Shown here: piece after piece, positions 30,868 through 32,433 of the stretch
Numbering within the stretch: the first letter of the stretch is position 1
Layout of the letters: each line of letters begins with the position of its first letter
Assembly: GCA_024196135.1 (NCBI GenBank)
Contig: JAMQCK010000269.1
Coordinates: forward strand, 1 to 32,433
Origin: Pleurotus ostreatus/Saccharomyces cerevisiae fusant
Lineage: Eukaryota; Opisthokonta
Reading direction: 5' to 3'
Length of the DNA: 32,433 nt
Made by a program: the position numbers and the translations under genes
Notes under the pieces: generated by a model
Told to the model about the DNA's origin: nothing
Seen by the model: only the letters and a program-made list of their open reading frames with translations
Database searches by the model: none

Positions 30868-31084
30868 TAACCGCACCATGTTTTCCTTTGCAAATGCGAG
30901 TGGATTGGTGGTAGTACAGTGTAACGATGCAGGAACAGCAGGAACAGGAGAACTATGAGTAGATGGAGAGCGCCTATCAGTAATTATGTGCGATAGTAAA
31001 GTAGATGAGAAAGCGATGCTCGAAAGCGCAGAGAAAACAGAGAAAACGAAGAAATTAGTCAGTACCAAGTCGGTCTATCACCCT

Positions 31085-32433
31085 CTAACACGCCAGCGCC
31101 ATTGCGATCTTTTTATCCAAGGTCGGCTCTCCGAAATGCACCACGTCGACATCGCACGGGCCCGCATAGTCATACCTCCCATTCTTCCTTCCCTTCTCGC
31201 CCAGCTTCTTCCACCCCTTCCTCAAGAACTCCCCGATGTCGGACGGGGTCATCTTCTTGATGTAGCCCATCAGCTCCTCCGGCGTCTTGGGATCCTGGTC
31301 CACCCACGTCGGCAGGCCCATGCCCTTGCACCATGCCCTGGGGGCCCCGAGCCCGTCGTGCGGCGCGCTTGCGGTGCGCGCGACGAGCTCGAGCATGCCG
31401 GCGAGCCAGCCGCGGCGGTAGTCGTCGAAGGTGGGCGCGTCCCAGTCGCGCGCGGCGAAGAAGCGGGTGGTGAGCCCGAGGGGGTTGTGCGCGAAGCCCT
31501 CGATGGCGTGGGCGTGGCCCATGAGGTACTTTTTGGAGCGAGGGGGAGCTGGTGATGGCGGAGGAGAAGGCGAGGGAGGAGGGTGGGAGAAAGCGGGCGT
31601 GGGTGCGCGCTCGACCACGGCTTCGGTGGGAGCTGGCGACGGGGAGCGTGATGCGGTCAGGGAGAGTGGGAGTGGAGGTTGGGGTGAAAGAGGGCAGACA
31701 TCGTACATGTCGCTCTCATCGTCTGAAGGTTCAGGCGAGGACGCGCGCGAGCTCTGCGGCGACCCGTCAAAATACTCCTCGAACTCCTCAAGCGTTAAAG
31801 GGAGCACATCCGCGAGGTCGGGCACCGTCACGTTGGAGTCTCCACCCCACACATCCCGGATCTCATCCCAAACCACCTCCAGAAACTGCCCAATCTCCTC
31901 CAAATCCATATGCTTGAACCGCGTTGCGCAGGTCTCCGCGTCGCACCTCTCGCTGCCCGCGTGCGCGAAGTAGTTCTTGGCGAAGTCGGCGACGGTGAAG
32001 CGCTTGGGAACGACGGCGTCGAAGGGGCCGAGGTGCTCATTACCCCTCATGCTACGGATGAGGGGAAACATCATGAAGATATACGCGTCGCGGAAGGTGC
32101 CGAGTTCCTCGAGCGTAAATTTTTGGATGGTCTTGTAGCGCTCGTCGCGCCGATCGACGCCATACAGCGCCTGGCGCCGACCGAGCTCTTCAATCTTCTC
32201 CTTGGAACGCTGACTCAATCAGCATCGGCGACCGGAGAAGATGAGCGCGTACTCACATATGTGGAGTTATGGATAACGTAGCATGTCGCAGCAAGGAAAT
32301 CCTCGAGCTGTGTTTGGTTCATGGAGCGAAGCACGTCCATCGCGATAACTTCGCCGTCACGAAGTCCATTCAGGCCATACGCGAAGCAATCCATGTCGAG
32401 AGACTCGCGTGTCCTTGGTCCCTTGGCGCAAAG
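31085..32433 (-). CDS. unrecognised protein, 5' end outside the window
   Basis: Two exons are visible, 32257-32433 and 31085-32209, joined in phase by a 47-nt intron (GTGAGT...GTCAG). The frame is still open at the right edge, so the gene is partial; 434 residues are seen. The part coded within the window is mostly helical and soluble (RSKEKIEELGRRQALYGVDR; LEEIGQFLEVVWDEIRDVWG). An acidic-Ser stretch (SSPEPSDDESD) and a Pro/Ser-rich linker come next. A conserved-looking C-terminal region then includes YDYAGPCDVDVVHFGEPTLD. I do not recognise any domain. The stop is TAG at 31085-31087, 217 bp from the convergent FHA/G-patch gene. Confidence 0.8.

Noticed and set aside
1..32433. CRISPR arrays, bacterial operons, complete transposons
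   Set aside because: No regularly spaced repeats, transposase or reverse-transcriptase motifs, or long terminal repeats are visible; the DNA is eukaryotic nuclear sequence.

Overview
The window is nuclear DNA of a filamentous basidiomycete, most likely an Agaricomycete. The genes are densely packed and cut by many short introns, mostly 45-60 nt. About twenty donors read GTGCGT and many others GTACGT; branch sites are CTGAC or CTAAC. GC-rich coding exons throw long open shadow frames. The gene content agrees: palC, MIM1, XLF/Nej1, ATG13, a DUF6534-type membrane protein, a UbiA prenyltransferase and a cytochrome b5-acyl-CoA dehydrogenase fusion. All gene models come from reading exons, splice sites and phase by eye; family names come from recognised motifs, not from a search.

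Layout. 226-1823 (+) is palC, an ESCRT-linked component of ambient-pH signalling. 2347-4277 (+) is an unrecognised protein with two predicted membrane segments. 4555-7140 (-) is a 16-exon intracellular GMC flavin oxidoreductase with one exon junction whose phase does not fit. 8396-9881 (+) is a DUF6534-like seven-helix protein. 10583-10946 (-) is a probable small Cys-rich protein that shares a divergent TATA region with 11035-12283 (+), a UbiA prenyltransferase. 13787-14602 (+) is a phi-like glutathione S-transferase. 14998-17734 (+) is a cytochrome b5-acyl-CoA dehydrogenase fusion. The stretch 4.5-17.7 kb is therefore rich in redox, conjugation and prenyl-transfer enzymes, a mix compatible with lipid or specialised metabolism, though no terpene cyclase or PKS is present.

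18207-19184 (-) is MIM1, a mitochondrial outer-membrane insertase. 20436-21218 (+) is a tiny Cys/His-rich protein. 22304-24720 (-) is XLF/Nej1 (non-homologous end joining), with a basic C-terminus ending in Phe like a Ku-binding motif. 25340-27837 (-) is ATG13 (autophagy initiation). 29647-30867 (+) is an intronless FHA plus G-patch protein. 31085 to the right edge (-) is an unrecognised protein that runs out of the window.

The observations most worth a second look are: the palindromic E-box element before the FHA/G-patch gene, together with paired CACGTG sites before XLF and MIM1; the phase break in the GMC gene; the 12-nt microexon behind a GC-AG intron in the UbiA gene; the tandem branch-site repeat in an acyl-CoA dehydrogenase intron; and the overlooked small Cys-rich gene on the minus strand at 10.6-10.9 kb.
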